In this document: one piece after another, positions 8,170 to 16,273 of the stretch
Position numbering within the stretch: the stretch's first letter is position 1
How the letters are laid out: each line of letters begins with the position of its first letter
Assembly (NCBI RefSeq): GCF_023634805.2
Contig: NZ_CP106881.1
Location: forward strand, 682,001-746,000
Direction of reading: 5' to 3'
DNA length: 64,000 bases
Origin: Comamonas endophytica
GTDB lineage: Bacteria; Pseudomonadota; Gammaproteobacteria; Burkholderiales; Burkholderiaceae_C
Notes under the pieces: generated by a model
Told to the model about the DNA's origin: nothing
Databases searched by the model: none
What the model saw: only the letters and a program-made list of their open reading frames with translations
Translations under genes and position numbers: made by a program

Positions 8170-9661
8170 GGGTGACCTCCGCCAGCGTCGTTTTTCCCAT
8201 ACCTACCAGATGGATGGCCTGCGCAATAAGGCGCTGCGCGGGATCCCGATAGACAGCCTGCTTGAATTCGCTCATGCTGGCCCTGGCCACCATTAGATCG
8301 CGCACATGATCGCTGAGCATGTGCACCTCCGCCACGACGAAACGCCCCTTGTAGCCGGTATGCCGACAGTGTGGGCACCCCGAGGGACAAGGCATGCGTT
8401 CCGGCACGGGGGTCTGTTGCGCGGCGATCCTAGCGCGTTCGTCCACCGTGGTTTCACGCCACTGCAAACAATGCTGGCAGGCCTGGCGCAGCAGACGCTG
8501 TACCACCACGCCATTCAAGGCCGATGCCAGCGCGAATGCCTCGATGCCGAAATGCTGGAAGCGGCCCAGCACATCCAACAGGCTGTTGGCATGGACGGTG
8601 GTGAACACCAGGTGACCCGTGAGTGAGGACTGCACCGCAATCCTTGCGGTTTCGGCGTCCCGGATTTCACCAACCAGTATCTTGTCCGGGTCGTGACGCA
8701 GGATGGAGCGCAGTCCCGTGGCAAAGGTCAGCCCCTTCTGTTCGTTGACCGGTATTTGCAGCACTCCCGGCAACTCGTATTCCACGGGGTCTTCGATCGT
8801 GATGATCTTCTCCAGCCCGTCGTTGACTTCCGAAAGCGCGGCATAGACGGTGGTGGTCTTGCCGCTGCCCGTAGGCCCGGTAATCAGCAGCATGCCGTGC
8901 GGGCGAGTGGCCAGATCGCGAATCAGGGGTGCAACACTGCCGTCGAATCCCAGCAGGTCCAGCGACACCCCGCTTTCGCCGTGGCGCAGCTGGGCCTTGT
9001 CCAGCAGACGCAGCACGGCGTCTTCCCCGAAAATGCCCGGCATGATGGAGACCCGCAGGTCCACCGCCTCCACGCCCCCGGAAGGCTGCCAATGGATGCG
9101 TCCGTCCTGGGGCCGCCGCCTCTCGGTGATGTCCAGCTGCGCCAGGACCTTGATGCGCGAGATGATCTCTTCGGCGCGCTGGGGATCTTCCATCCGCGGT
9201 CCGCGCGCCATCACGCCGTCAAGCCGGTATTTGACTCCCACCCCCTGCCTATCGCTCTCAAAGTGGATGTCGCTGGCGCCGTCGGCATAAGCGCGTTCGA
9301 TGGCCTCGTTCACAAAGGCCACCACGGGGCCTGCCGCCATCGAGGCAGGCTCTGCACCGGATGCGGGCACCGGCCGCGTGGGCACGGAACTGTCGGCTTC
9401 CGAGGAGACCCTGCTTCGAAGCTGCAACAGTTGTGCCGGTTGGGCCAGGGCCAGTCGCGCGCCTGCTGTCGCCAGGCGCTGCAGGCATTGGGTGGCAGTG
9501 CTTGACCATGGATCATCAAACAGGAGCAGCATGCCTTGCGGCAATTCCACCCGCAGCCCCTCGGCTACGCCGGGAATAGCACTGACCCGGGCCTTTTCCA
9601 GGGCAGCACCATCAAGCAGCGCCACGCCCTGGCTGTCCAGCAAGGCCTGTGCCGAAAACAT
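8150..9661 (-). CDS. gspE: GspE/PilB-type secretion ATPase
   Basis: A 503-residue hexameric traffic ATPase that powers pseudopilus assembly from the cytoplasm. It has the arginine-finger region (ASDIHFE), Walker A GPTGSGKTTT, an Asp box (ITIEDPVEYEL), Walker B ILVGEIRD and a His box (LTGHLVFTTVHAN). A zinc-binding four-Cys motif is split as CQHC and CPSGCPHC, as in GspE and PilB. The ATG at 9661 follows a GGAGTGGGGGAG purine run. Unlike every other junction in the operon, a 143-bp gap separates it from gspF. That gap contains protein-like sequence in another frame, so the true N-terminus may be lost to a frameshift (see findings). Confidence 0.9.
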   Translation of the reverse strand: MFSAQALLDSQGVALLDGAALEKARVSAIPGVAEGLRVELPQGMLLLFDDPWSSTATQCLQRLATAGARLALAQPAQLLQLRSRVSSEADSSVPTRPVPASGAEPASMAAGPVVAFVNEAIERAYADGASDIHFESDRQGVGVKYRLDGVMARGPRMEDPQRAEEIISRIKVLAQLDITERRRPQDGRIHWQPSGGVEAVDLRVSIMPGIFGEDAVLRLLDKAQLRHGESGVSLDLLGFDGSVAPLIRDLATRPHGMLLITGPTGSGKTTTVYAALSEVNDGLEKIITIEDPVEYELPGVLQIPVNEQKGLTFATGLRSILRHDPDKILVGEIRDAETARIAVQSSLTGHLVFTTVHANSLLDVLGRFQHFGIEAFALASALNGVVVQRLLRQACQHCLQWRETTVDERARIAAQQTPVPERMPCPSGCPHCRHTGYKGRFVVAEVHMLSDHVRDLMVARASMSEFKQAVYRDPAQRLIAQAIHLVGMGKTTLAEVTRVVGLA

Positions 9662-9804
9662 CTCCCCCACTCCATTCGCAGGTAGTTGCAAAGCGCGCCA
9701 TCATGTACGGGACCCGACGAACGTGCCCGCTCGATGGTCTGTGCCACTTGTTTTGCGTTTGGGAATTTGGATAGGTGCTGAAGCATGCCGAAGAGATCAA
9801 AAGT

Positions 9805-11016
9805 TCAGCGCAGCACAGTGGCCATATCGAACACTGGCAGATACATCATGATGACGATGCCACCGACCATCAGGGCCACGGCCATCAGCAGCACAGGTTC
9901 GACGATGCGCGTCAGCCGCTCGACGAAAAGCTCGAACTGCTCGCCGTGCAGCCGGGAAACGACATCGGCCGCAAGATGGAAATCGCCATTGCGTTCCGCT
10001 GCCGCCATCAGGCGCCTGCCCACCTCGTTGCACAGGTGCGCTTCGGCCAGGGCTTGAGCGACGGCGCCCCCCTGCTCGATGCGGTGCAAGCCTGTTTGCA
10101 GGGCCATCGACAGCCTTGCATCCAGGGCCGAACGGCTGGCTACCCGCAGGGCCTCGGTCATCGGGTAGCCCCCTTTGAGCATCAGCGCCAACGCCTGGTA
10201 GAGCATGGCCAGCCGGAAGTCCTCCACGCGGCGTTGGAGCCAGGGCACGCGCATCGCCAGCGCCAGCAAATGCCGGCGCGCCGTGCCGCGCCAGACCCAG
10301 GCGCCCAACGCGAGCACGGCCACAGCGACCGCGATCAGAGTGACCGCCTGGTGACGGCTCACCCACTGGGCCAGGCCGATCATCGCGCTGACGGAGACGC
10401 TGGCGTCACCGCCGCGCAGATGGGTGTACATGCGCGCAAAGTTGGGCATCACCACCAACAACAGAAATAGCGAGATCCCCATGCCTAGCGCAGTGACCAG
10501 TGCCGGGTAGATCGCCGCGCTGACCACCTTGCGGCGCAGTTGCTCGACCAGCGCGTCGAATTGAAGGTAATCGGACAGCGCCTGCGCCAGGTCGCTGGTG
10601 CGTTCTCCCGCGCGGACCGCCGCCACGAGCACTGCTGGCGCCTCGGGCAATTGCTGCAGCGCCTGCGACAGCGCCATGCCTTGATGGAGCTGGGCCAGCA
10701 GCTGCGCAGCAAGGCTGCCGGCCTGCCCGGCCAAACGCTCGCGCGCACAGAGCGTGTCGACGGCCTCCACCACGGTCATGCCCGCCTGGATCAGCATGCG
10801 CACTTCCCGGCAGAAAATGGCATAGCGGCCACGCTGGGCCTTTCGCGGCCGCGGGTGCGCCAGGGCAGGAGATCCGACATCGCGCATCGACAGCACGGCG
10901 CAGCCTTGCGCCATCAGCCGCTGTCGCAAGCATGCCTGCGATTCGGCCACCAGGCGCTCTTCGCTCACCCGGTCATCGCCCAGGCTCAGGTAGCGCACGG
11001 CAAAAATCCTGCTCAT
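9805..11016 (-). CDS. gspF: GspF/PilC-type inner-membrane platform protein
   Basis: A 403-residue platform protein with two GspF domains (about residues 68-190 and 270-390). Each ends in hydrophobic segments; the visible ones are around ISLFLLLVVMPNF, the AVTLIAVAVAVLALGAWVW helix and VLLMAVALMVGGIVIMM. The family couples GspE to pseudopilin polymerisation. The start codon overlaps the stop of the third pseudopilin gene in an ATGA arrangement, indicating translational coupling. The N-terminal domain (about 60 residues) is shorter than in canonical GspF. Position between pseudopilins and gspE is typical. Confidence 0.88.
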   Translation of the reverse strand: MSRIFAVRYLSLGDDRVSEERLVAESQACLRQRLMAQGCAVLSMRDVGSPALAHPRPRKAQRGRYAIFCREVRMLIQAGMTVVEAVDTLCARERLAGQAGSLAAQLLAQLHQGMALSQALQQLPEAPAVLVAAVRAGERTSDLAQALSDYLQFDALVEQLRRKVVSAAIYPALVTALGMGISLFLLLVVMPNFARMYTHLRGGDASVSVSAMIGLAQWVSRHQAVTLIAVAVAVLALGAWVWRGTARRHLLALAMRVPWLQRRVEDFRLAMLYQALALMLKGGYPMTEALRVASRSALDARLSMALQTGLHRIEQGGAVAQALAEAHLCNEVGRRLMAAAERNGDFHLAADVVSRLHGEQFELFVERLTRIVEPVLLMAVALMVGGIVIMMYLPVFDMATVLR

Positions 11017-11531
11017 GGCTTGTGCTCCATCGGCGGACTGTCCGGCGCTGGCTTGTATATGAATCGCCATTCGCTGTAATGCTGTGCGCTGCCCAGGCCG
11101 AGTTCGGCCGGCTCGGCGCCTGCCGCCCGGATGGGCCGCGCCTGGCCCTTGCTGTAGACCCCGGCAATTCCTCCGCCCGGTGCGGCCACGATGCCCCAAT
11201 CATCCGTACGCGTGAAGGGATCGAGCGGAACGCGGCGCAGGTGGCGGAGCAAGCTGACAAAGCGTCGGTCATTGGTCAGTTCCTCCAGCGACCAGGGCCA
11301 CTGCTTGACAGCGCCCGGGGAACGCTCGTGATAGGCACCGATGGCGCGCACGATGTCCGCTCCCGAGCGCAGCAAGTCGGCCTCGCGCTCGCGCTGGGCC
11401 TGCTGGGAAACCACCGCCATCACCTGATGCGTCGCCAGCGCCAGCAGGGCCAGGGCGGCCAGCAACGCCACCAGGGTGAAGCCGCCTTGCGTGCGGCAGC
11501 GGCGGCCAGGCAAGAATTCACCAGTTCGCAT
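11013..11531 (-). CDS. Pseudopilin-like protein lacking Glu5 (third of three)
   Basis: A 172-residue protein with a short basic leader and then GGFTLVALLAALALLALAT, a type IV prepilin-like cleavage/methylation segment. Counting from the predicted mature Phe1, position 5 is Ala instead of the conserved Glu. This Glu loss is known for the tip pseudopilin GspK, though the protein is much shorter than GspK. The body carries a Pro-rich RRVPLDPFTRTDDWG segment like the GspG-type calcium-loop region. The only ATG ahead of the FTL segment is at 11531, inside the last codons of the previous gene (14-bp overlap). It overlaps gspF by 4 bp. Confidence 0.75.
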   Translation of the reverse strand: MRTGEFLPGRRCRTQGGFTLVALLAALALLALATHQVMAVVSQQAQREREADLLRSGADIVRAIGAYHERSPGAVKQWPWSLEELTNDRRFVSLLRHLRRVPLDPFTRTDDWGIVAAPGGGIAGVYSKGQARPIRAAGAEPAELGLGSAQHYSEWRFIYKPAPDSPPMEHKP

Positions 11532-11931
11532 AGGCACTCCCGTCGTTGGCATGCCCGGTGGCGCCGCTCCTGACGTCAAAGACCGATTCGCCACCCCCTT
11601 CCCGCGCCGGCACCGGTACCCAGCTGTCGCTGCGCCCGGTGATCGGATCCTCGGGCACGGCACGGATATAGCGGGCGTCCACCATTTCGTCCAGAGTCAG
11701 GGGATATCTTCCCTTGTCACGGTAGAACTGGTCGATGGTCTGGCGCAGCCCCAGCAGGTTGTAGTGCAGCGTGGCTTCGCGCGCTTCATGCACGCGCTCC
11801 AGATACAAGGGCGTAGTGATGCCCGCCAGGATCGCCAATACCGCCAGCACCACCAACAGCTCGATCAGCGTGAAGCCGGCTTGGCGCATGAAACGCCCGC
11901 ATCCATCGCCCATGGGTTCACCAGCTCGCAT
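11518..11931 (-). CDS. GspG-like pseudopilin (second of three)
   Basis: A 137-residue pseudopilin with the classical N-methylation segment GFTLIELLVVLAVLAILAG, including Glu5. It has a GspG-like body with IDQFYRDKGRYPLTLDEM, the VPEDPITG loop and a C-terminus close to that of its neighbour (VFDVRSG...DGSAYANW). The ATG at 11931 lies in the last codons of the preceding pseudopilin gene, the same overlap seen at the next junction. In-frame ATGs at 11913 and 11889 are alternatives that would shorten the leader. It would be processed by a prepilin peptidase that is not encoded in this window. Confidence 0.82.
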   Translation of the reverse strand: MRAGEPMGDGCGRFMRQAGFTLIELLVVLAVLAILAGITTPLYLERVHEAREATLHYNLLGLRQTIDQFYRDKGRYPLTLDEMVDARYIRAVPEDPITGRSDSWVPVPAREGGGESVFDVRSGATGHANDGSAYANW

Positions 11932-12418
11932 AGCTGCTTCCATCAAGCGCCAGGGCGTCCGACGAGGAACGCACATCGAAAACGTCGGCTCCGGGAGCCG
12001 GTTTGTCGGGGGGAGAGGCATAGCTGCGCAGCCGCCAGGTCTGCGGCGCTGGCAGGCTGGGGTCGGAAAACGGGTCGCGCGGGATCCGGCGCAGGAAGTA
12101 CAGCTGCCGCCCTGCTCCTGCCGCCCGGGCATCGGCCACGCCAGCCACCAGCACCTGCAAAGACGCCGGGTAGCCCGAGTCGGTGCTGCCGGCAGCAATC
12201 ACGCCGCGTTCTGCCTGGCGCTTGTAGTCGTCGATGGCAGCACGGATCTCCCATAGCGACCGGCGCAGTTCGCGCTCCTTGCCGGCCTTCACCAGCGTCT
12301 CGCCCAGTGGCAGGATGGCCGCCGCCAGAATGCCCAGCACAGCCATTACCACCAGCAGCTCGATCAGGGTGAAGCCCGGCGCGAAGCGGCACGACGCATG
12401 GGATGTGCGCGCTGCCAT
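11918..12418 (-). CDS. GspG-like pseudopilin (first of three)
   Basis: A 166-residue pseudopilin. A 14-residue leader (MAARTSHASCRFAP) precedes GFTLIELLVVMAVLGILAA with Glu5 intact. The body has the GspG pattern: IRAAIDDYKRQAERG, RRIPRDPFSD and a C-terminal DVFDVRSSSDALALDGSSY. This is the most canonical of the three and the likely major pseudopilin. Its ATG overlaps the secretin stop by one base (TGATG), implying translational coupling. The last codons contain the start of the next pseudopilin gene. Confidence 0.85.
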   Translation of the reverse strand: MAARTSHASCRFAPGFTLIELLVVMAVLGILAAAILPLGETLVKAGKERELRRSLWEIRAAIDDYKRQAERGVIAAGSTDSGYPASLQVLVAGVADARAAGAGRQLYFLRRIPRDPFSDPSLPAPQTWRLRSYASPPDKPAPGADVFDVRSSSDALALDGSSYASW

Positions 12419-14688
12419 CACTGCACTTCCACCGACCAGGTGGGCTTTGCTGCCAGCGGAACCAGCGCATTCACCCCCAATGGATCCAGGGCCTGAAACC
12501 ACAGCCCGGCCTTGCCCGGCACCAGGGCCTTGAGACGCAACAGGATCAGATCGCCAGTCCCCGTCACCCCCTTCTCGGCATTGCTCAGCAGTCCCACGCT
12601 GACCCGGCCTTGCGCTGCATTGACGGCGTGCGTGAAACTGCTGGCTGCCGGTGACTGGCGGAAAAATGTGCCTTCGGAAACATTCACGACCTGCAGATGC
12701 TCGGGAGCAAAGCGCAAATCCATGGGCATGCCGCTCAGCGGCACGCCGGAGGCCGCATGTAGCGCCACGGTGAAGGTCTCTCCCGCCTTGACCGATGCGG
12801 GGCCTTTGAACTCGAGGCTCAAGCCTGCTGGCAGCGGCTGCGCATCGACCGGCGGCCCCGATGGCGCACCGGCCGCCGCAGCCGCAGTGGATGCCTTCTC
12901 TGCCGACGGATTGGTACGCTTACCCGGGCGTTGCCGCAGCCGCGTGAAATTCTCCGTTCCCACCCACATCTCGGCTTGCGCCAGCTCCGGACGGGGAGCG
13001 GAGCGCAGGATGCGCGGAGTGATGGCCAACACCAATTCGGTGTTGTTCACATCGTCTTTGTTGCTGGAAAACAATCGCCCCGCCACCGGTAGGTCGCCCA
13101 GCCCGGGTATGCGGTTGGAGCTGTTGCGGTCGCTCTTGCTGATCAGTCCGCCCAGCAGCTGGGTTTCTCCATCACGCAAGCGCAGCGTGGTGTTGGCATT
13201 GCGCGTGCCGATCTGATAGGCGAGCGATCCTCCGGTGGAGCGCACCTCACCGGCCACCGCGCTGACTTCCAGGCCCAGCTTGATGGCTACCTCATCATCG
13301 GGAGACACGATCGGCTCGACTTCCAGCTTCAGTCCCACCTCCTGGTAGCTAATGTTCTCGGAAACGAAGCCGTTGGAGCCGGCGGTGGTGGTGACCACCG
13401 GGAGCTTGTCACCGATCAGGATCGTGGCCTTTTCGCGGCTGCGCGAGCGAATGCGGGGGTTGGCCAGGGTGTTGAAGTCACCGACCTCACGCCGCAGATT
13501 GAGCAGCAGGCTGCCCACGCCGACCCCTATGCGGCCGGAGTTGACGCTGCCCAGGCTGTCCAGGGTGAGACCGCCCTGCCCGGCCAGGGGCAGCAGAGAC
13601 AGGCTCACGCTATGCGGCACATTGATACCCAATTCGGTCAGGCGGGTGGCCTTGATCTCCATCACCTCCACTTCGAGCATGACTTCGGCCTCGCCCTGGT
13701 CGTGCAGAGCGACCAGGCGCTCGGCCAGCGCCACGATCTCCGGCGGCTCGCGCAGCGCGATCATGTTGGCCCTCTCGTCGACAAAGGGCGGCTGGATGCG
13801 CAGCATGCTCTGCAGCAGCGTGGCCGTGGTCTTGGCCTGCGCATTGGCCAGGTGGAAGACACGTATCACCTGCTCGCGGTGCTGCTTGAGCTTTTCCGGC
13901 GTGCTGGGAAATACCATGACCGTCTTCGCGTCCACGATATGGCGGGACAGTTGAAAGGCGCTCAGCACCAGGTCAATGGCATCTTCGACCTGGGCCGAGC
14001 GTATGAAGATGCTGGCACGCTGGTCCATGGGCACGTCGCGATCGACGACGAAACTCACTCCGCTGCCGTCGCGGATCGCTTCCAGCAGCGAGGCCAGCGG
14101 CGCATCGCGAAAGTCCAGGCTGATCGCGCGGACCTCGGCCAGGGCCCGCTGGCTGTCCGAGCCTGCGGCAATGCGGGTCTCCAGTTCCAGCTGGCGCTTG
14201 AGGTGGGTCAGTTCCGGATGGCGCGGTGCATGTCCCAGCGCACTGTCTATTGTGCGCAATGCGGCGCCCTTCTCGCTTGCGGTCGCCTGCTGGCGTGCGA
14301 TCTGCAGCGATTGCTGCACGTGCCGCTCGCGCATCAGGTCCGTCTGCAGGTCCTTCACGCGGGCATTTTGCGGATCCAGCCGCAGCGCGCGCGCCAAGGT
14401 CGCGCGCGCCGCATCCCACTGACCGTTCATGCGTTCCTGCGTCGCCTGGGCCGCCAGCCGCGCCAGGGCTTCGTCGCGGCTGCTGATCAGTCCGCTGCGC
14501 AATGCGGTGCTGTCCGGGTAGCGCGAGCTGCCCTCCCGCAGGGTCTCGATCGCGGCCTCGAACTGGCCGCCACGCAGCTGCGCCGCTGCTTCGTCACGGA
14601 TCCTCTGGTGCGCGCAGCCGGCCAGCAGCAGCATGGCCGCGCAGATGCCTGCGCACTTCAACATCATCTGTTTGTTGGCTGACGTCAT
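12418..14688 (-). CDS. gspD: GspD/PilQ-family secretin lipoprotein with N-terminal TPR-like region and C-terminal cohesin domain
   Basis: A 756-residue outer-membrane secretin. It starts with a lipoprotein signal (lipobox LLLAGC near residue 25). About 140 residues of TPR-like helices follow (AAIETLREGSSRYPDS, ARATLARALRLDPQNARV). Next are a secretin/TonB short N-domain (AISLDFRDAPLASLLEAI), an N1-type domain (VIRVFHLANAQAK) and the secretin barrel (about residues 400-570), whose VPGLGDLP-type signature reads IPGLGDLPVAGRLFSS. After a Pro/Ala-rich linker, residues of about 618-756 form a cohesin-like domain (VKAGETFTVALHA, MDLRFAPEHLQ, VSVGLLS). Self-lipidation could replace a pilotin. The start lies 7 bp after the upstream PilP-like gene. 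Confidence 0.88.
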   Translation of the reverse strand: MTSANKQMMLKCAGICAAMLLLAGCAHQRIRDEAAAQLRGGQFEAAIETLREGSSRYPDSTALRSGLISSRDEALARLAAQATQERMNGQWDAARATLARALRLDPQNARVKDLQTDLMRERHVQQSLQIARQQATASEKGAALRTIDSALGHAPRHPELTHLKRQLELETRIAAGSDSQRALAEVRAISLDFRDAPLASLLEAIRDGSGVSFVVDRDVPMDQRASIFIRSAQVEDAIDLVLSAFQLSRHIVDAKTVMVFPSTPEKLKQHREQVIRVFHLANAQAKTTATLLQSMLRIQPPFVDERANMIALREPPEIVALAERLVALHDQGEAEVMLEVEVMEIKATRLTELGINVPHSVSLSLLPLAGQGGLTLDSLGSVNSGRIGVGVGSLLLNLRREVGDFNTLANPRIRSRSREKATILIGDKLPVVTTTAGSNGFVSENISYQEVGLKLEVEPIVSPDDEVAIKLGLEVSAVAGEVRSTGGSLAYQIGTRNANTTLRLRDGETQLLGGLISKSDRNSSNRIPGLGDLPVAGRLFSSNKDDVNNTELVLAITPRILRSAPRPELAQAEMWVGTENFTRLRQRPGKRTNPSAEKASTAAAAAGAPSGPPVDAQPLPAGLSLEFKGPASVKAGETFTVALHAASGVPLSGMPMDLRFAPEHLQVVNVSEGTFFRQSPAASSFTHAVNAAQGRVSVGLLSNAEKGVTGTGDLILLRLKALVPGKAGLWFQALDPLGVNALVPLAAKPTWSVEVQ

Positions 14689-14694
14689 AAAGGA

Positions 14695-15177
14695 TCATCG
14701 GGTCTCAAAACGGGGTGCAGGCGGCAGGACCAGCTGCACCACGGCTTGGGTCTGCGGGTGCATCAGTTCCACCATGTCTGTGCCCATGCGTTCGACGCGG
14801 TAGCCGTTGGCAAATACCTTGCCCGGCTCGAGCCTGGCCGAGCTGCCATCGCCCCAGCGGGCCAATACGATGGTTTGTCCGCCGGGCGTGCGCATGCGGC
14901 CGGTGAAAATAAGCTGAGGCACCGGCACCCTGGGAATCTCCGGCAAGGCCAACACGGCTGGTGGCGGTGCGACAACGGCCAGGGGCGCAGTCGGCGGCAG
15001 GAAGAAAGGATCCCGGGCTGCAACCTCCAGTGGTTTGCGTGCGGCCGAGGAGGTAGTGGCTCTGGCCTCTGAATGGGCCATCACAGCAAACGCACCGGCT
15101 GCCGCCGTCGTGGCCAACACTACCCGCCACCACAGCCGGCAAAAAGCTGATCCAGTGATTGGCTCAATCGTGTACAT
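14695..15177 (-). CDS. PilP/GspC-like periplasmic linker protein
   Basis: A 160-residue protein with one N-terminal membrane helix (about residues 20-36), a Pro-rich linker and a small C-terminal beta domain. That domain (LIFTGRMRTPGGQTIVLARWGDGSSARLEPGKVFANGYRVERMG...VELMHP) has the homology-region fold of GspC and the PilP beta-sandwich, which dock onto the secretin N-domains. It sits directly before the secretin gene, as PilP precedes PilQ. The ATG at 15177 overlaps the preceding gene by 14 bp. Identification rests on pattern and position. Confidence 0.65.
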   Translation of the reverse strand: MYTIEPITGSAFCRLWWRVVLATTAAAGAFAVMAHSEARATTSSAARKPLEVAARDPFFLPPTAPLAVVAPPPAVLALPEIPRVPVPQLIFTGRMRTPGGQTIVLARWGDGSSARLEPGKVFANGYRVERMGTDMVELMHPQTQAVVQLVLPPAPRFETR

Positions 15178-15700
15178 ACAGCACCCAGGTCCACTGCGCG
15201 TCCAGCACTCCATGGCTGCCGGGAACCGCCTGCAAACGCAGGTTCTGCACCGCAAGCGAAGGATTGCCCTGCATCAACGCAGATTGCCAGACCTTGGAGG
15301 CTGCATAGGAGCCCCTGGTCGAGACATCCAGCATCACCTTGCCCCGGGAGGAAGCGGTGGCAGCGTGATGCGTCACGGACAAGGACCGGAGCACGATGCC
15401 CCTGTGCGAGGCCTCCTCACTGGCCTGCCGGATCACCTCGTTCGTGCTGTGCCTCGAAGGCCATTGATCAGTCTGATGCGTTGCCGCATCACTTGCAGGT
15501 GGCTCCGGCTTGCTGCCTTGCTGGATGGCCAGATCCATTTTTGCGCGTGACTGCTGCAGCTTTTCCTCTGCGCGGGTGCTCAGCAGGGCCGTACCCCAAG
15601 CCGCCAGCGAACATAGCGCCAGGGCGTAGACGAGGTGATGAGCCGTGGGCTGCGGGCCAGAAGGCCAGCGCGGTCGCGGGATATGGCGGATTTGAAACAT
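15164..15700 (-). CDS. PilO/GspM-like inner-membrane assembly protein (first gene of the secretion operon)
   Basis: A 178-residue bitopic protein. A basic N-terminus (MFQIRHIPRPRW) leads into one membrane helix (LVYALALCSLAAWGTALL), a coiled coil (AEEKLQQSRAKMDLAIQQ), and a periplasmic ferredoxin-like domain with GIVLRSLSV and VMLDVSTRGSY. This is the PilO/GspM plan. The ATG at 15700 is preferred to an in-frame TTG 17 codons upstream, whose intervening peptide comes from the decayed immunity remnant. As first gene of the operon, its promoter should lie in 15701-16273. No strong ribosome-binding site is visible. Confidence 0.62.
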   Translation of the reverse strand: MFQIRHIPRPRWPSGPQPTAHHLVYALALCSLAAWGTALLSTRAEEKLQQSRAKMDLAIQQGSKPEPPASDAATHQTDQWPSRHSTNEVIRQASEEASHRGIVLRSLSVTHHAATASSRGKVMLDVSTRGSYAASKVWQSALMQGNPSLAVQNLRLQAVPGSHGVLDAQWTWVLYVHD

Positions 15701-15701
15701 G

Positions 15702-15833
15702 ATCAATTGCTTGAATAATTTCGCGAATGTCCTTGAAAACAATGCCTTCAAGATAAATTTCTTTCCCCTTCGTGGAAATCATCTTCCAAAGAAATCCGTG
15801 CACGATTTGAATTCTTTCATCAATCACATCCAC
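15702..15833 (-). pseudogene. Decayed C-terminal remnant of an Imm11/DUF1629-like immunity gene
   Basis: On the minus strand about 44 codons encode EIYLEGIVFKDIREI and flanking residues. These align with the C-terminus of the intact immunity protein encoded at 16274-16822 (LGLKGIDFKEIGEI). The DNA also matches in blocks around the TCCTTGAAA segment. No start and no N-terminal part are present, and the frame now runs into the PilO-like gene. It looks like an orphan immunity fragment left from an earlier toxin cassette. The whole 15702-16273 stretch is otherwise free of convincing intact genes. Confidence 0.5.
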
Positions 15834-15891
15834 CGGCTGCGCTCAAAGACAGGTCACGCAATACTTTGCCGACACGCCTCACGGGTCTGCC

Positions 15892-16196
15892 TCAGATATA
15901 CCAGGTGAGCAACCAGTATCCATGGCGGCATGCAAACCAAAAAGTGGCCAGCAGGTTTGTTGTTGCAACCATTTCCCAGCAAGCCAGACACCCAACAAAT
16001 GCTCCTACATCGAATCTCCAATCAATTGGAACACTCTTCCTGTCGCCAAAACATATGCAGCACGCCAGACCGCCCACAGTTCAAATATGGCTCCGACATA
16101 CGTTACCAAGATGAGCGCACGCTCGATGAATGCCTGGCCGCGTCGCAGATCTGCATCCCAAGCCGCGAGGTAAAATAACGTCTTGGAATAGAGCAA
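15892..16196 (-). pseudogene. Possible frameshifted small membrane protein
   Basis: Two short hydrophobic frames overlap on the minus strand. The upstream one encodes LAAWDADLRRGQAFIERALI and a hydrophobic stretch with GAIFELWAVWRAAYVLATG (16005-16196). The downstream one encodes CLACWEMVATTNLLATFWFA and HGYWLLTWYI (15892-16077). Joined by one frameshift near 16010-16070 they would give a protein of roughly 100 residues with three hydrophobic segments. There is no good start codon or ribosome-binding site. It may be a relic of a membrane-type immunity or accessory protein. I do not recognise the family. Confidence 0.3.
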
Positions 16197-16273
16197 GTAA
16201 TATGCAGCGGCCTGCAGACGGAAATTTCACTACAATCTTGGATATTCAGCACTTCAGCCATGGCAAAAAGCGC

